DNA of 64,000 bases, taken from assembly GCA_958450365.1 (NCBI GenBank), contig CAUEEP010000888.1:381501-445500 (forward strand), read 5' to 3'. The translations under genes and the position numbers were made by a program. Below the pieces are notes generated by a model. That model ran no database searches. It was not told the origin of the DNA and saw only the letters and a list, made by a program, of their open reading frames with translations. The first letter of the stretch is position 1, and each line of letters opens with the position of its first letter. Below, piece after piece: positions 48,901-58,762 of this stretch. This stretch comes from Mesorhabditis belari. Taxonomy: Eukaryota; Nematoda; Chromadorea; Rhabditida; Rhabditidae.

Positions 48901-48963
48901 GATTTCAGTAAAAACTATTATCACGAAGAAGAAACGACAAAAGATGAGGACAATGTGATCTGA
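33978..48963 (+). CDS. CUB-module receptor tyrosine kinase, right copy
   Basis: First exons with consistent phases: 33978-34100 (signal peptide MFNSWFFLLIPLTNGESNP), 34144-34233, 34275-34339, 34423-34583, 34627-34753, 34840-34897, 34969-35069, 35169-35260, 35310-35437 and 35477-35595. The ectodomain repeats CUB-like modules: VWSSPYYPWVFDEG, GMALLSTSFYPWNFDHSD, CQEGIVMIDSPGYLDSSQSF, plus the recurring (A/V)VS.RV..WIDG and C-terminal SINFTYEKV. The membrane helix lies in exon 43519-43788 (WIWIVAASVLFACLALLIGG). Kinase exons, all phase-checked: 46587-46725 (GAGAYAIVHKG), 46787-47113 (VAVKVAHENA, FLLEIDFMKRL), 47491-47550, 47651-47731 (HRDVAARN), 47776-47906 (SDFGLC, PLKWMAPES), 48558-48695 (WSFGVVLWEMYSFG), 48740-48865 and 48909-48963. 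HRDVAARN and PLKWMAPES mark a tyrosine kinase, and all catalytic residues are present. The exon or exons around 35600-36015 and part of 39.4-41.7 kb are unresolved. Confidence 0.85.
36351..36425 (+). other. tRNA-like remnant in kinase intron
   Basis: It has a clear A box (TAGCTCAGTGGTTAGAGC) and a B box (GAGTTCGATCTTG) at normal spacing, with a five-pair anticodon-type stem (TTCTG with CGGAA). The acceptor ends do not pair. It is absent from the left arm. Probably tRNA-derived and not functional. Confidence 0.45.
37127..38985. mobile_element. family G foldback element, interrupted by mariner
   Basis: It is the right-arm counterpart of 26098-26985, with the same CGCGCCCATACTTTTCGTTG end and AAAGGCCTCTGC arms. 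Its distal part is split by the mariner at 37655-38895. An internal deletion relative to the left copy is seen near 37340-37500. Confidence 0.88.
37655..38895 (-). mobile_element. mariner element, right-arm copy
   Basis: It is 1241 bp, nearly identical to the left-arm copy at 27968-29206, with a TA duplication inside the family G foldback. The transposase (minus strand) has the same TAA after DEPH and the same later frameshift, but lacks the single-base deletion that the left copy has in the LHKLG region. The catalytic half is open (37729-38391). Confidence 0.95.
39769..39832 (+). repeat. GAGCTGGACT minisatellite
   Basis: Six to seven tandem units of the 10-mer CTGGACTGAG lie just before a CUB exon. 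There are similar scattered motifs nearby. Confidence 0.85.
44124..44354. mobile_element. foldback MITE, family F (copy 2)
   Basis: Same arms as 24103-24333, with a TA duplication. It lies in the intron after the membrane-helix exon, whereas copy 1 lies far on the other side of the helix exon in the left arm. The two are therefore independent insertions. Confidence 0.92.
44383..44720. mobile_element. foldback element
   Basis: Diverged inverted arms share TACGGCTACATCTTTT-like ends, GCATGCCAAACGCCGCAATC and CAATCAAAGATC on the two sides. No coding content. Confidence 0.7.
44956..45477 (-). mobile_element. internally deleted Tc1/mariner-type transposon
   Basis: It is 522 bp with ends CAGGGTGCGTCATAATTATT and a TA duplication. 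The minus-strand ORF 45079-45360 is the C-terminal part of a transposase: AHTKKTVQDWCVANFP, WPPNSPDLNVMDFSIW and RLRAVIKAKGGHIE. The PPNSPDLN motif carries the third catalytic acid. The N-terminal and central regions are missing. Confidence 0.88.
45676..46194. mobile_element. foldback MITE, family A (copy 5)
   Basis: It has the same ends and interior as the other family A copies, with a TA target duplication. It lies in the intron before the first kinase-domain exon of the right copy only. Confidence 0.9.
47928..48042. mobile_element. short foldback MITE, mirrored partner
   Basis: Counterpart of 17828-17942 at the equivalent intron position, with matching ends (CCGTACTTACTCTATTAGTA). Confidence 0.8.
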
Positions 48964-49671
48964 CTGAGTGTTTTCAAATGATCCTTCATTGCTTTGCCCT
49001 TTCTACTTTTAGATTACATTATTGTAATAAATATTTAAGCATTAATCTTGCTTTCTTTCTTTCAGATTTTCAACCTTTTCATCAAAGCAAATCAGAAATT
49101 CATTAAAATTTATTAACATGAAAACCCATTATAGCGTATCTAGACAACGATAATCACTTATATTATCATTCCGGGGGGATGTCATTCTATTAGAGGGTGT
49201 CATTCTAATACAGCATTTACTGTATCTTTATTCAAGTACAAACGGTGAAAACCAAACCAAGCTAATCATTTATAAACTTCAACATTTCAACAGCACCCAA
49301 AACCACGTCAAAGATCAGAGTTTCTTGAGGTCAAACGAGGTAATTCACTCTTGATTCTCATTTCAGACAGCCGGCTATTCAACCAGTAGGTCTCCATCAC
49401 TACTTACCCTAAAACAATCGGTTTGTATAACTTGCAATAGTGTATTTTTTTGAATACAGCAATCAACATCAGGAAAATTGGGTTCATGAAGTTCGCTAAA
49501 TTAAGCTAAACCATTAAGCTTATTAACTTGAAAACCCATTATAGCGTATCTAGACAATGATAATCACTTATATTATCATTGCAGGCGGGTGTCATTCTAT
49601 TAGAGGGTGTCAGCATGTCAGCATTAGAGGGTGTCTAATACAGCATTTACGGTAGCGTATCTACAGCGTGC

Positions 49672-49976
49672 CCCAAAAAAGCTCCCTTTTCAAACCGAAT
49701 TTTGGAAAAACTTTAAGTGGCTATTGGTGGCACTCCTAGTGCCAAAACTGTTTTTTCTTCATGGCAATTTTTTCATTTTCTTTTTTTTCTTGTCTTTACC
49801 CCTTTACATGAAATTTCTGTTGGTGGTGAAAGACAAGAAAAAATTCGCAAAAAGAAAATGAAAAAATTGCCTTAAAGAAAAAACAATTTTTTGGCACCAG
49901 GAGTGCCACCAATAGCCACTTAAAGGTTTTCTGAAATTCGGTTTGAAAAGCGGTCTTTTTTTGGGACACCCTGTAT
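49672..49976. mobile_element. foldback MITE
   Basis: About 305 bp with inverted arms containing AAGTGGCTATTGGTGGCACT and ends of the form AGCGTGCCCCAAAAAAG and its inverse. The rest of 49516-50624 shows no gene. Confidence 0.85.
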
Positions 49977-50624
49977 ACTGTTATAATCACTTATATTATC
50001 ATTGCCTAACAATTCAATGTTTTTGTTTTTTTTTTTTCATTCAAATATTCAATGAACATTTCAATTATGCGCGCCAGCTTACATGAAAATCGAAAAATTA
50101 AGAAGAAAAGAATCAAACGGTTCGACTTTAAGCAACTTTAACAAGCACACTGACACTTTTTGGAAACAAGAGCTCTAGTATACGAAAAACAAACTTCTTT
50201 GGCTTGATTTTTCTATGAACAACGTTTTGCTCGTCAAACATATAACGAAGAGCATCGAAAAGTTGAATTGACCAAACAATACCTTAAGATTTCCCCAATA
50301 TGTTTCCGCAAAAAGTTGCCGAATTTCTCATTTTGGAAAAAAAGTTGCTAAAATTGACTGCTCACGGAAAAGCAAGTGGGTTCCGTATGTAAATTTGCAA
50401 AATCTATGCTAATCTTTAGTCGTATGCTAATCGTATGCCAATCAGCTTTCTTAATTTTTAGCCAAGTAACAACTTTCGTAAATGATCAAAGCTCGACACT
50501 TTTTTGATTGCCTAGCAGGTGCTTCTCAATCTTTTTTGTGAGTACTTTTTCTCTGAAAAACAACTTTCTAGAATGTTTCTAGCTTAAAAAGTTTGAAAAG
50601 TTTCCAAATTTTTGATTTCTCGAA

Positions 50625-52445
50625 ATGTTCGAAAACGTGGTTGTCAGAGTTGCTTATCATTGCCTTTCTCTGTTCGCTTCATTGATGGTGATCTTCTGGA
50701 TGTGGCTCATCATAAAGCATTCCCCGTCAGAGATGAAACACTTCAAATGGTTTCTATTGAAGCTAGCGGTTAGTGAGTGTTCAGTTTTGAACTGCAATCC
50801 TCTAAATTTACATTGAAAACTACACAGTCTTCTAGGTATTAGTCTGCTTAAATCCCGATAATGAAGTTTCAGTACTCGAAAAGGACTTGAGAACCAATAA
50901 AAGTAGAATTCTTGTCATAAGCATGTCAAAATTTAGCCCTGGTGCTTTTATGAAACAATTTCTTTTCACTAAACTTAAAATTTACATTATTGACTCGATA
51001 AAGAATCGTTTCCCGGATCAAATTTTGCTTGATTATGGCAAAAACTTGAATCTACTTCGTCACAATCACAATTCAAAAGTTCAGCTAATGGAGGAGTGTT
51101 TCACAATCTTCTGGGGCGCCATCTTAATGCCAGATCCTTTGTTTCCGGCTGAAGGAGCGGCTGTTCTCGGAGTCGCCTCGTATCTGGGAGAGACTGGGGC
51201 ACGAATGGCGGTAAGGAGACTGTTTTTGAAAGAGTCATAACTGATCTGTGTAGATGATTGGAACCGGTTTCTTCATGATGAGCATTTTCATCTCAATCAA
51301 CGATTGTGTACATGCACGGAGTCTGTTGTTGCATGGCAAACATCAACTCGTCGCTACACTCGTCAAACCTCACATTGGTAGGGGTTTTGGCTTGTATTTG
51401 TATGAAGAATCATCAAAAAAACAAAACTCTTTTTTAGAAACAACTCAATATTTAGGAATACCACTCACTTTGGCAATAAAGGCTCTCATTGGACTGCCTG
51501 CTCTCGTTCCAATGCTTCTTGCATTTGAAAATCCCGAGGTATTCATATAACTAGGTTTAGTAAGGTGTGATTGTCACTGATAACCTATTAAGCTCTGGTT
51601 TATTTTTGTTAACTTTAACAGGATTTTATCGTTCGGATGAAAGTACTCAAAAAAGATGACTTCATCGAGTACTACGCCTCACGAAATGACACAGTTTGGT
51701 TGTGTATGGATACAGCAAAATTGCCCACCATTATCTTCCTTGCAGTAACACGATTTTTCTAAACCAGAGCCAACTCTTTAAACAGATGATCGTTTTCGGC
51801 ATCATCGCCATCTATTTGGCGAATTTGCTCTCGGCATTGATCCTCTTTCGACAATTGAGATCATTGCAATCACACATGTCAGCCTCGTCATTTAAGGCTC
51901 ATCTCTCGGTGCTTTATATGTTGACATCACAAGTTAGTGAACAAAGTTATAAACAGTTAAACAAAGTTAAACAAATTCAAACAAAGTTATAAAAGGTTAA
52001 AAGTCAAGTTTTGTTGACGAGATATAGAAATAAGTTTCTTGAAATGAGGAAAGCAAAAGTTGAGCACTTCTATAAGAGCTTTGAAAAGAAATCCCTTGAA
52101 CTGAACTCAACTCGATTTAAACCAGATCGTATTTTATTCAGAATATCTATCCATTGATCATTTTGGTGATACCAATCATATACACTGGAATCGGTTTCAT
52201 CGCCAACGACAGCGACATGCTTGCCTCAAATTTGTACAAGTATGTGGCCGCTGTTGGACTGCTGTTTTATCCGGCAAGTCAATTTCCCGCCTACTTTTAA
52301 ATTCAAGAAATTTTAGATGATGAGTTGCTTTGTGTCAATCTTAATCATGAAACCGTATCGACAGTTTCTCAAAAGCTGTCTTTTCTCTCGAAAACAGCGG
52401 CAAACTGTCGAGGAAGCCTGGAGTGCTACAAGGGTTATTAAATAA
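50625..52445 (+). CDS. seven-helix chemoreceptor, Srh-like (Str superfamily)
   Basis: Eight exons join with consistent phases: 50625-50768, 51085-51210, 51254-51377, 51438-51538, 51622-51744, 51786-51932, 52142-52273 and 52317-52445 (1026 nt, 341 aa, a normal size for this class). Hydrophobic helices include LFASLMVIFWMWLII, FTIFWGAILMPDPLFPAEGA, MIGTGFFMMSIFISI, LAIKALIGLPALVPMLLAF, VFGIIAIYLANLLSALILF, IYPLIILVIPIIYTGIGFIA and MMSCFVSILIMKPYRQF. HSPSEMKHFKWFLLKLA after the first helix, FWGAxLxPxPLFP, and the late YRQF are typical of nematode Srh/Str receptors. The seventh intron appears to use a GC donor (CCG then GCAAGT), because no GT donor keeps the frame. Role in chemosensation is inferred from the family. 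Confidence 0.9.
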
Positions 52446-52544
52446 GATACTTTATCAATAAGACTTTTTTCTTGTTAGTAAGAGATGAGTAGTAAATAAA
52501 TCTTTATCATCATAATCAAACTTGTGTCCTCTGAATTTCCCTTC

Positions 52545-52654
52545 CTAACTCAAAGTCGCTTTCACCGTCATCTCATCTTCAGACGATTTCTTGACTGAAT
52601 GAATTGCCTCAAAAGTTGTCAAATACTTCTCGAATTCAACGTGCAAAGGATTTC
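52545..52654 (-). CDS. orphan terminal exon
   Basis: A minus-strand segment with acceptor TTTTTAG at 52655 is open to a stop: NPLHVEFEKYLTTFEAIHS then a charged tail ending VKATLS. Upstream of it lies a long palindrome, and I find no partner exon. It may be the remains of a gene cut by that structure, or a spurious ORF. Confidence 0.35.
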
Positions 52655-52796
52655 CTAAAAATAGAAGCGATATTTTAATTGCATACAGACATGAGTCACA
52701 AAAAGACCAATCGACTACTGTGTTCAGAAGCGGTGAACTGTTTAGAGTTTTGAAAAGTTTGAAAAGAAGAAGAGAAAGATTCTAAAATCCTTCCAC

Positions 52797-53520
52797 AACG
52801 CCCCCAAATTTTGCTTCTTATTCAAATCTTACACACTTCTGTTCAGAAAAGTGAGTCAGATGAGTTAACATGTTGTCAAGTGACTGACATGTTGTCAAGT
52901 GACTGACATGTTGATTAGAAGATCTTACTACTAATTAACTACTAAGAAATCTTACTGCTAATGAGCTTATTTACAGGGTGACCACAAAGTATAGCGACAA
53001 CTTTTTGAGAAAGTATCTGGCAAATGCCTAACTTATTTTAAAAGTGGCAAGAGTTATATAGGGAATTGTAGCCCTTATCCTCGGCAACATTTATCTACAA
53101 AAAACTTCTCGATTCGACTTATACAACTCATTTAACAAGCGCTTGAATACATAAATGACATAAATGACAGATTCGCTGGAGAGATGTCGACTAGCGCTCA
53201 TTCAAGCGCTTGTTAAATGAGTTGTATAAGTCGAATCGTTTTTGGTAGATAAATGTTGTTGAGAATTAGGGCTACAATTCTCTATATAACACTTGCCACT
53301 TTTGAAATAAATTAGACAATTCCCAGATACTTTCTCAAAAAGTTGTCGCTATACTTTGTGGTCACCCTGTAAATAAGCTCATTAGCAGTAAGATTTCTTA
53401 GTAGTTAATTAGTAGTAAGATCTTCTAATCAACATGTCAGTCACTTGACAACATGTTAACTCATCTGACTCACTTTTCTGAACAGAAGTGTGTAAGATTT
53501 GAATAAGAAGCAAACTATAG
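52797..53520. repeat. long palindrome (about 720 bp)
   Basis: The core 52978-53372 has MITE-like ends CAGGGTGACCACAAAGTATA and the inverse, with a short unpaired centre near 53150-53200. Unlike ordinary MITEs, the pairing continues about 150 bp outward on both sides (TTACACACTTCTGTTCAGAA at left, its complement at right). The left outer arm has one extra tandem copy of GACATGTTGTCAAGT. Confidence 0.92.
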
Positions 53521-53546
53521 CTTATAAGAGACTTGAGTTGAAAGTA

Positions 53547-54049
53547 TTAGGTTGATGCATAAGTCTTTTCGTTCCTTTTCGTCTGCCGTTTCAAGCCAAC
53601 AAATGCACCAATTAAACTACAGTTGATTTCATTAGAAAAATCAATTATTTTTCTGCAAAATAACATTAAAACGGGTTTAAAAATATTTTATGCCTGGATT
53701 TTCTTGAGAGTATGAAGTCGGGTAGTCAAAAAGGGCTCACTCGATGATGCGGTTTAGACACCTTAGCTAAAGAAAACCTATCTTCGTGTCAATAGATAAA
53801 AGATAGAGAAAAAAAGTTTGATATTTCGCCAAAATTTCAGAGAAATTCATTCAGCCAGTTTTTTATAGATTTTTACGAAAAAGGCGTTTTTCACTCTCGA
53901 ATTTGCTTGAAAGTCAACCGAAATTGATTTAAAAAGATGGAAATTGAACAAAAAAAACACTTTTTTTATAGAGCAAACTATAGATTAATTGGTGAATTTG
54001 TTTTTAACAGAAGTACGAAAAAAACGAAAAGACTTATGCATCAACCTAA
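53547..54049. mobile_element. mariner-derived MITE
   Basis: 503 bp with ends TTAGGTTGATGCATAAGTCT and the inverse, TA duplication and no transposase. Its distal inverted repeat overlaps the 3' end of the F-box-like ORF. Confidence 0.88.
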
Positions 54050-54950
54050 TATATAAGTAACAAAAAGGAGAAGGACTAAAATGTGCCACCCTGTAATATC
54101 GACAAGACGCTAGAAAAGTGTACGAAAAATGTACGAAACCTGTCGTGTAGCTTCTCGACCTTAGTCCAACCAGTGATTTCGTTGAATATCTCTTGAGATT
54201 CTCTGTCTCAGAAAGCCACTTCAAATGATTGAAGAAGTTATTTTCATATAAACAATCGAAAAAGCAAAAGGAGAAGTGAAAATTGGGCAGAATTTTGAGA
54301 ACGGTTATCTCTGGGAACTCCGAGAGGATCATCTCTCCGTCGATGTTTTGGAAAATTTTCGTGAAAAACTTGAAATGATCATCGATCCACCCAAAACCGG
54401 CAAATTGAAAGTGAAAAAGTTGTGCTTTTGGTGTGAAATGTTCAAAGATTAGCCCCCAATACGGTGCCTTTGAGTTGATCGTCAAGATTTTCAAGTGCTT
54501 CAAATTTTTGATTATTTTATGAGTTCTCAGATGATTTCTAAACATGGAAAGATTCGTGAAATCATCAAGATTCAGCTCAATTTTGAGTTTTCTACAACTT
54601 GTGAGCATGGCCATCAGATTTCCGAGAGGCTTTAGCTCAAAGATTTTCCCATCAATTTGCAGGGATTTCTCAAAAATTCGAAATCTCGTTGTATCAATAG
54701 TCAAAGTTGTGCAAAATTTGCTCTTCTTGTCTTTCTTGGAGAGCTTTTTGGAGGTTCTTCCAAGAGAAATCTCATCGATTCGTCGAGGAAAGAGGCCATT
54801 GGATAAAATGAAATGATGAGTTCGTTTGTTGACAAAGAATAATTGTAAATTGGTTGAAAGAGTCGATTTGAGCAGACTGGATGCACTCAATTGAGTGGGC
54901 AAATTGTTGAAAGAGAATCGCTTTTGCATTTTTTTTCTAAATATTTGCAT
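53985..54950 (-). CDS. F-box-like protein, single exon, C-terminus from a MITE
   Basis: One 321-aa ORF. The first 60 residues (FSFNNLPTQLSASSLLKS ... FILSNGLFPRRI) align by eye with the start of the gene at 58.8-60.9 kb (FNQLANEMKKMIL ... LFYGLFPKEI), so both belong to one nematode-type F-box-like family. Those proteins usually recruit substrates to SCF ubiquitin ligases through variable C-termini. The remainder is Phe/Lys-rich with leucine-type repeats (NLKHLKILTI, FPEITVLKILPNF). The last 20 or so residues, starting RLMHKSFRFF, are encoded by the terminal repeat of the neighbouring MITE, so the original stop was probably lost. The ATG at 54950 or the second Met (MQKRF) could be the start. 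Confidence 0.65.
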   Translation of the reverse strand: MQIFRKKMQKRFSFNNLPTQLSASSLLKSTLSTNLQLFFVNKRTHHFILSNGLFPRRIDEISLGRTSKKLSKKDKKSKFCTTLTIDTTRFRIFEKSLQIDGKIFELKPLGNLMAMLTSCRKLKIELNLDDFTNLSMFRNHLRTHKIIKNLKHLKILTINSKAPYWGLIFEHFTPKAQLFHFQFAGFGWIDDHFKFFTKIFQNIDGEMILSEFPEITVLKILPNFHFSFCFFDCLYENNFFNHLKWLSETENLKRYSTKSLVGLRSRSYTTGFVHFSYTFLASCRYYRVAHFSPSPFCYLYIRLMHKSFRFFRTSVKNKFTN

Positions 54951-55659
54951 TGAAATGGGAAATGGGAGAATGGGGAAATGGGGAAATGGCTTTTCACTCT
55001 TTTTTTTTCTTTTTTATCTTTTCTTATCTTTTCTTCTTTTCTAGACTCTAGTTTTGTTTGAAAAAACGCAAAGTTTTAAGTAAATAAAAGATAACGAAAC
55101 TTGTTTAAACACAAAATGATGACTGCAAACTAGGGAAACGCTTTTTAGAAGCTCGTTCTTTCAACGAACCTTGCATAAAAATGAATGAAAATAAATGAAA
55201 ATGAAAAAGCACATATTAAAAAGATTCATTCAATATGTTTCAATGAATGGAAATCTTTGAATTGAATGTTTCAATTGGTTTCATTGACATCAAAGTCGAA
55301 AAAACCCATAAATACCCGGAAATTTCTTCGTCAAAATCAGGAAAATTGGTCAGTTTTCTTGATTTTAATAAGTTTTCTAAGTTTTCAATTTAATTTTAAT
55401 GAAATTTTAATCTTAACAACTTTAATAAAGGCAACTTTTAATAATTCACTTCAAAAACAATATTTTTTTCTTTCTCTTCTCTTTTCTTTTTTTTATTTTT
55501 TCCTTTGCATAAATAGTTTGAAATCAAAAACACGGCAAACTCAGTTGAATCGGGTCAGATTTGCATAAGCATAGCATAGATCAATTGGAATAAAGATGAA
55601 TTTTGCATTCAAATATTTCATTCGTAAACGGCTACAACATATATATGGAAACCAGTAAT

Positions 55660-55740
55660 CTCTAGACGGCGGGAATGAACCCATGACCTCCCGACTAAGA
55701 CACAGGGCTCTTAGCCTGAGCCATGACGGACCTAGAAAGG
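55660..55740 (-). other. tRNA-like remnant
   Basis: The minus strand shows an A box (ATGGCTCAGGCTAAGAGC), a partial anticodon arm and a B box (TGGGTTCATTCCC). Acceptor strands do not pair. The stretch 55731-55805 next to it is a short irregular tandem of GACCTAGAAAGGTCATT. The rest of 54951-56335 has no firm gene. A possible two-exon tail (FVFGGDEIDI, then YNTKVSGFKRRFGKDLC, about 55930-56097, +) could not be extended. Confidence 0.35.
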
Positions 55741-56335
55741 TCATTGGGACCTAGAAAGGGTCAAAGGTCATTGGTCATTGGGACCGGACCTAGAAAGGTC
55801 ATTTGAAGCTCGATCAAGAAAGGCTATCTAAAACTCGACCAACTTTTCTTTTTCAAAGACTTTCTATTGTAGATTGCTTAACAAAAAAGCTTAGCAATGA
55901 CATGGCAGCTTGAGAACTCCACGATGGGAAATGGTATCAAATCGGCTTTGTGTTCGGTGGAGACGAGATTGATATAGGTGAGACAGGAAGGGTTTAAAAT
56001 AAAATCAAAAAAGACGTCTTCAGATTACAACACGAAAGTGAGTGGATTCAAACGAAGATTCGGCAAAGATTTGTGTGCACATTGGTGGATGCTTAAATGA
56101 ATAAACATTGTAGAATAAAAGAATGAGTTTCCTGGAAATCACTCAGCATTCAGCAGGGTGTTAGGACATTCCTAAATTAACGCGAATGTTAGAGCATTAC
56201 ACTGAATTGGACAGGCTTTAACGGTCACGCGGAGTTGCTAAATTAAAGACTTTAAATTTGTGCTGTTTTTTGTATCATTAAAGTCTAGTTATAGCCATTT
56301 CTATACCAAGACTCCAATATTAATCGGGGAAAGTA

Positions 56336-57539
56336 CAGTGCCCTGAAAAGGAGTGAACGGGAGCTGACGTTTGCCGGTAGATCGTATCCATCATCAACGA
56401 TTGGCAGGATTCACATTGATACTCGTACTCGTCCCAATGTGGATGCTGTCCAGTTTTCTGATTGTGTACAAACACTCAGTGCCAAGAGGATGACACTGAA
56501 AAATTATTTTGATATTAGACATTAGATAAGATTTTGAAATACAGCTTCTCTGTGGGAAATTTCTGGTCAAAAATAGAGATTGTAGAGCGAATTGCTCATT
56601 GATGTATCGCCCATAAAGAATCGTTTTTGTGGTGCAAAAAGTGAAACGAATTTAAGCTGAAATACTTTTTCAAAAGTCTCTAAAATTTTAAGAAAAAGCT
56701 GCACTCATTTTTTACGAATAATTTCTTCGAGTCGACACGCAAATAATAAAAAAGTGTTCTTGAATTGGTGGATTCGTTTTTGACAAATTTCAGTTCAAAT
56801 CTGTGCATAAACTTTATTGCCAACCTAATAGAAAGAGCATTGGCTGTTTTCTTTGTATCCTACAAGTGATATCAGCATTTAGAGTATTTAGTTGAAAAAC
56901 AGCCAGCGAGCGTCACGAGTCGAACGATTGTTGATGATGCAAGTGGGTTTAAGTGACCCTATTTGCCAAAATAAAATCATCCTAGATAATAAAATAGTTA
57001 ACTTGAATGTAGAAAACTTTGGTTTATCAAAATAAACAAATTCAAAGGGGATTAGATTGTAAAGTCAACAATGAATTGCCGTAGAATTCTCTCAAAAAAA
57101 AAGCTTTTCGTCTCAAGACATTTAAGTGACTTAAAATTTGATTTGAATCAGAATAAATCTTCAAGCAGATCATTATTTATTAGTTTATCAAAACTGAAAT
57201 CAAAATTGAAATCAAAACTGGAATCGAAATCCATTTCCATCCGATTTTCAGATGCTCTCCAATTCGATCATTTCCCTTTCGTGGTCATTCTTTTTGTTCT
57301 CATTTGGCACTCTTCTCAACCTTTTCTTTTCCGCAAGCATTTATCAATTATTCTTCACTTTTATTAATTTCATTGGAATCATTGCTTTCAACCTTATTGC
57401 CAGGTATTTTTTTTGATATAAATTCAAAGGCGAATCTCTAAATTTCAGCATCATGAACGTGATCTGTTTCCGGCCGAAAAGCGATGAATCAAAACGAGGA
57501 CCCGTCACTGTCATATCTACTGTTAAATGCACAAAATAA
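56336..57539 (+). pseudogene. remnant of a second seven-helix receptor
   Basis: Pieces open across splice sites: SALKRSERELTFAG joined to GFTLILVLVPMWMLSSFLIV, then YKHSVPRG and a stop (about 56336-56493). Further on, 57252-57403 joined to 57449-57539 in phase gives LSWSFFLFSFGTLLNLFFSA, FFTFINFIGIIAFNLIASIM, and a cytosolic tail NVICFRPKSDESKRG to TVKCTK. The order, third-loop-like SERELT, helix, helix and charged tail, resembles the last part of a chemoreceptor. The first five helices are not found. It could instead be a small two-helix protein at 57252-57539. Confidence 0.45.
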
Positions 57540-57804
57540 ACTCTAGAAAAGTTTTGAGTGTTCTACTAAAATTTGATAAATGAAATGAAAAGAATATAAA
57601 GAAATGAAAAGAATTGAAAAGAATCGAGGGAAATGTCTTCGAAATTTTAACACACCAATCTCGTTTTTCAACTCATGACGATCGTAGTTTTTGCTAAAAT
57701 TTTGCATTTCTATCTTAGAACTTTTGATTTTGATAAAAGTACTGTAAATGCCCGTCTTTCTCCGAGTTCTCCTTCATTTCTCGATAAAATTCCTGACGGA
57801 TTTG

Positions 57805-58110
57805 CGGGGAATTCAGGAATTATGCTGCTGAATGGCTCTACTTCACGATTCCGCCTCGCTTTCCACACGCCAAAGGTTGTTCATCGTCTTCCAGGCCGGT
57901 GCAGATTTTGGTTGGATTGGAGACGATTGGAGTCACGCATGGGAAAGACGTTTATATCTTTGTTAAAGCTCAATTCGAATGCAAATGGGTTTGTGTTCTC
58001 GAGCTCAAATATTTTGTGGAAAATATCCATTCAATTTAAACACTTCAGACGGTGATGGATCCCGATCTGCGGCGTCGTTAAAAGAAAAAGAATCTCCAAA
58101 ACATTTAACC
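57805..58110 (+). pseudogene. gene fragment, inverted partner of 13391-13660
   Basis: The nucleotide match to the minus strand of 13391-13660 runs through GCAAATGGGTTTGTGTT and AACACTTCAGACGG to GCGTCGTTAAAAGAAAA. It extends further upstream (AGACGATTGGAGTCACGC). Stops fall in each frame in turn. Confidence 0.55.
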
Positions 58111-58494
58111 TCAAAACCTGGATTCACCAAAGCATATGGATCTAGGGGTTGATGGACATCGGTTAGATTTGAATTGAACTCAATGGCCAAGAATTCAAAA
58201 AAAATCCGGATCTGATGGAAAGGATGAATCCGGACTTTATCGAAATTTCTTTTTTTGTCCATAAAAGGGTTCTTTTCTAGAATTTCTTATCGCAGTTCCC
58301 ATCTCCCATCTATCAGCCATCAATTTCGCCCCAATTAACCTTTCGCAAGAGTTTCCTCCCACAACAGTTGTGCTGTGCTTGTGGGGGCTTCCTCTTAGAG
58401 CATCGATTCTCACTTGACTCAGCCGTATTTCATTCTGTCAAGTCATTAATGCGTTTAAAAAACAAATATGCAAGCAGCCAAAAATCACCTATGA

Positions 58495-58740
58495 CGGTTG
58501 AAATTGTTGTACCTATACCTATACAATGATGTGATGAAATGTTTTTTTTGGCTTCTTTTACTTGACCTTGATGGTTTCGTCAACGGTTTTTCTTTGAAAA
58601 CAAGAACAATATTTGTTAAGACAATCAAATTCTTGAAAAGCCAAAGAATCGGAGAACTGGAGACCAAAAAATAAATATTCTTGTAAAGTTTTATAAATTT
58701 CAGTTGTGTTATTAATGAAAAGAAGAAAAGAAGAAAATAA
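58495..58740 (+). repeat. third copy of the NDPK-upstream repeat
   Basis: It resembles 12300-12480 (GATGTGATGAAATG, CTTGATGGTTTCGTCAACGG, ACTGGAGACC) more than 10430-10640. It lies directly downstream of the F-box-like gene's stop. Confidence 0.8.
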
Positions 58741-58762
58741 CTGAATTAAAAACGTTTCTTGT

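Larger units (their letters stand above)
33860..49515. repeat. right arm of large inverted duplication
   Basis: Reverse complement of the left arm. Private insertions: mariner at 37.7-38.9 kb, MITE F copy 2, a foldback at 44.4-44.7 kb, a transposon remnant at 45.0-45.5 kb and MITE A copy 5. At the outer end a segment containing TATTAGAGGGTGTCATTCTA occurs twice (about 49113-49225 and 49510-49650), flanking the cyclase fragment. Confidence 0.95.

Noticed and set aside
57675..58055. 126-aa plus-strand ORF
   Set aside because: Its similarity to 13391-13660 spans different frames, so this is better read as a decayed duplicate than as a gene.
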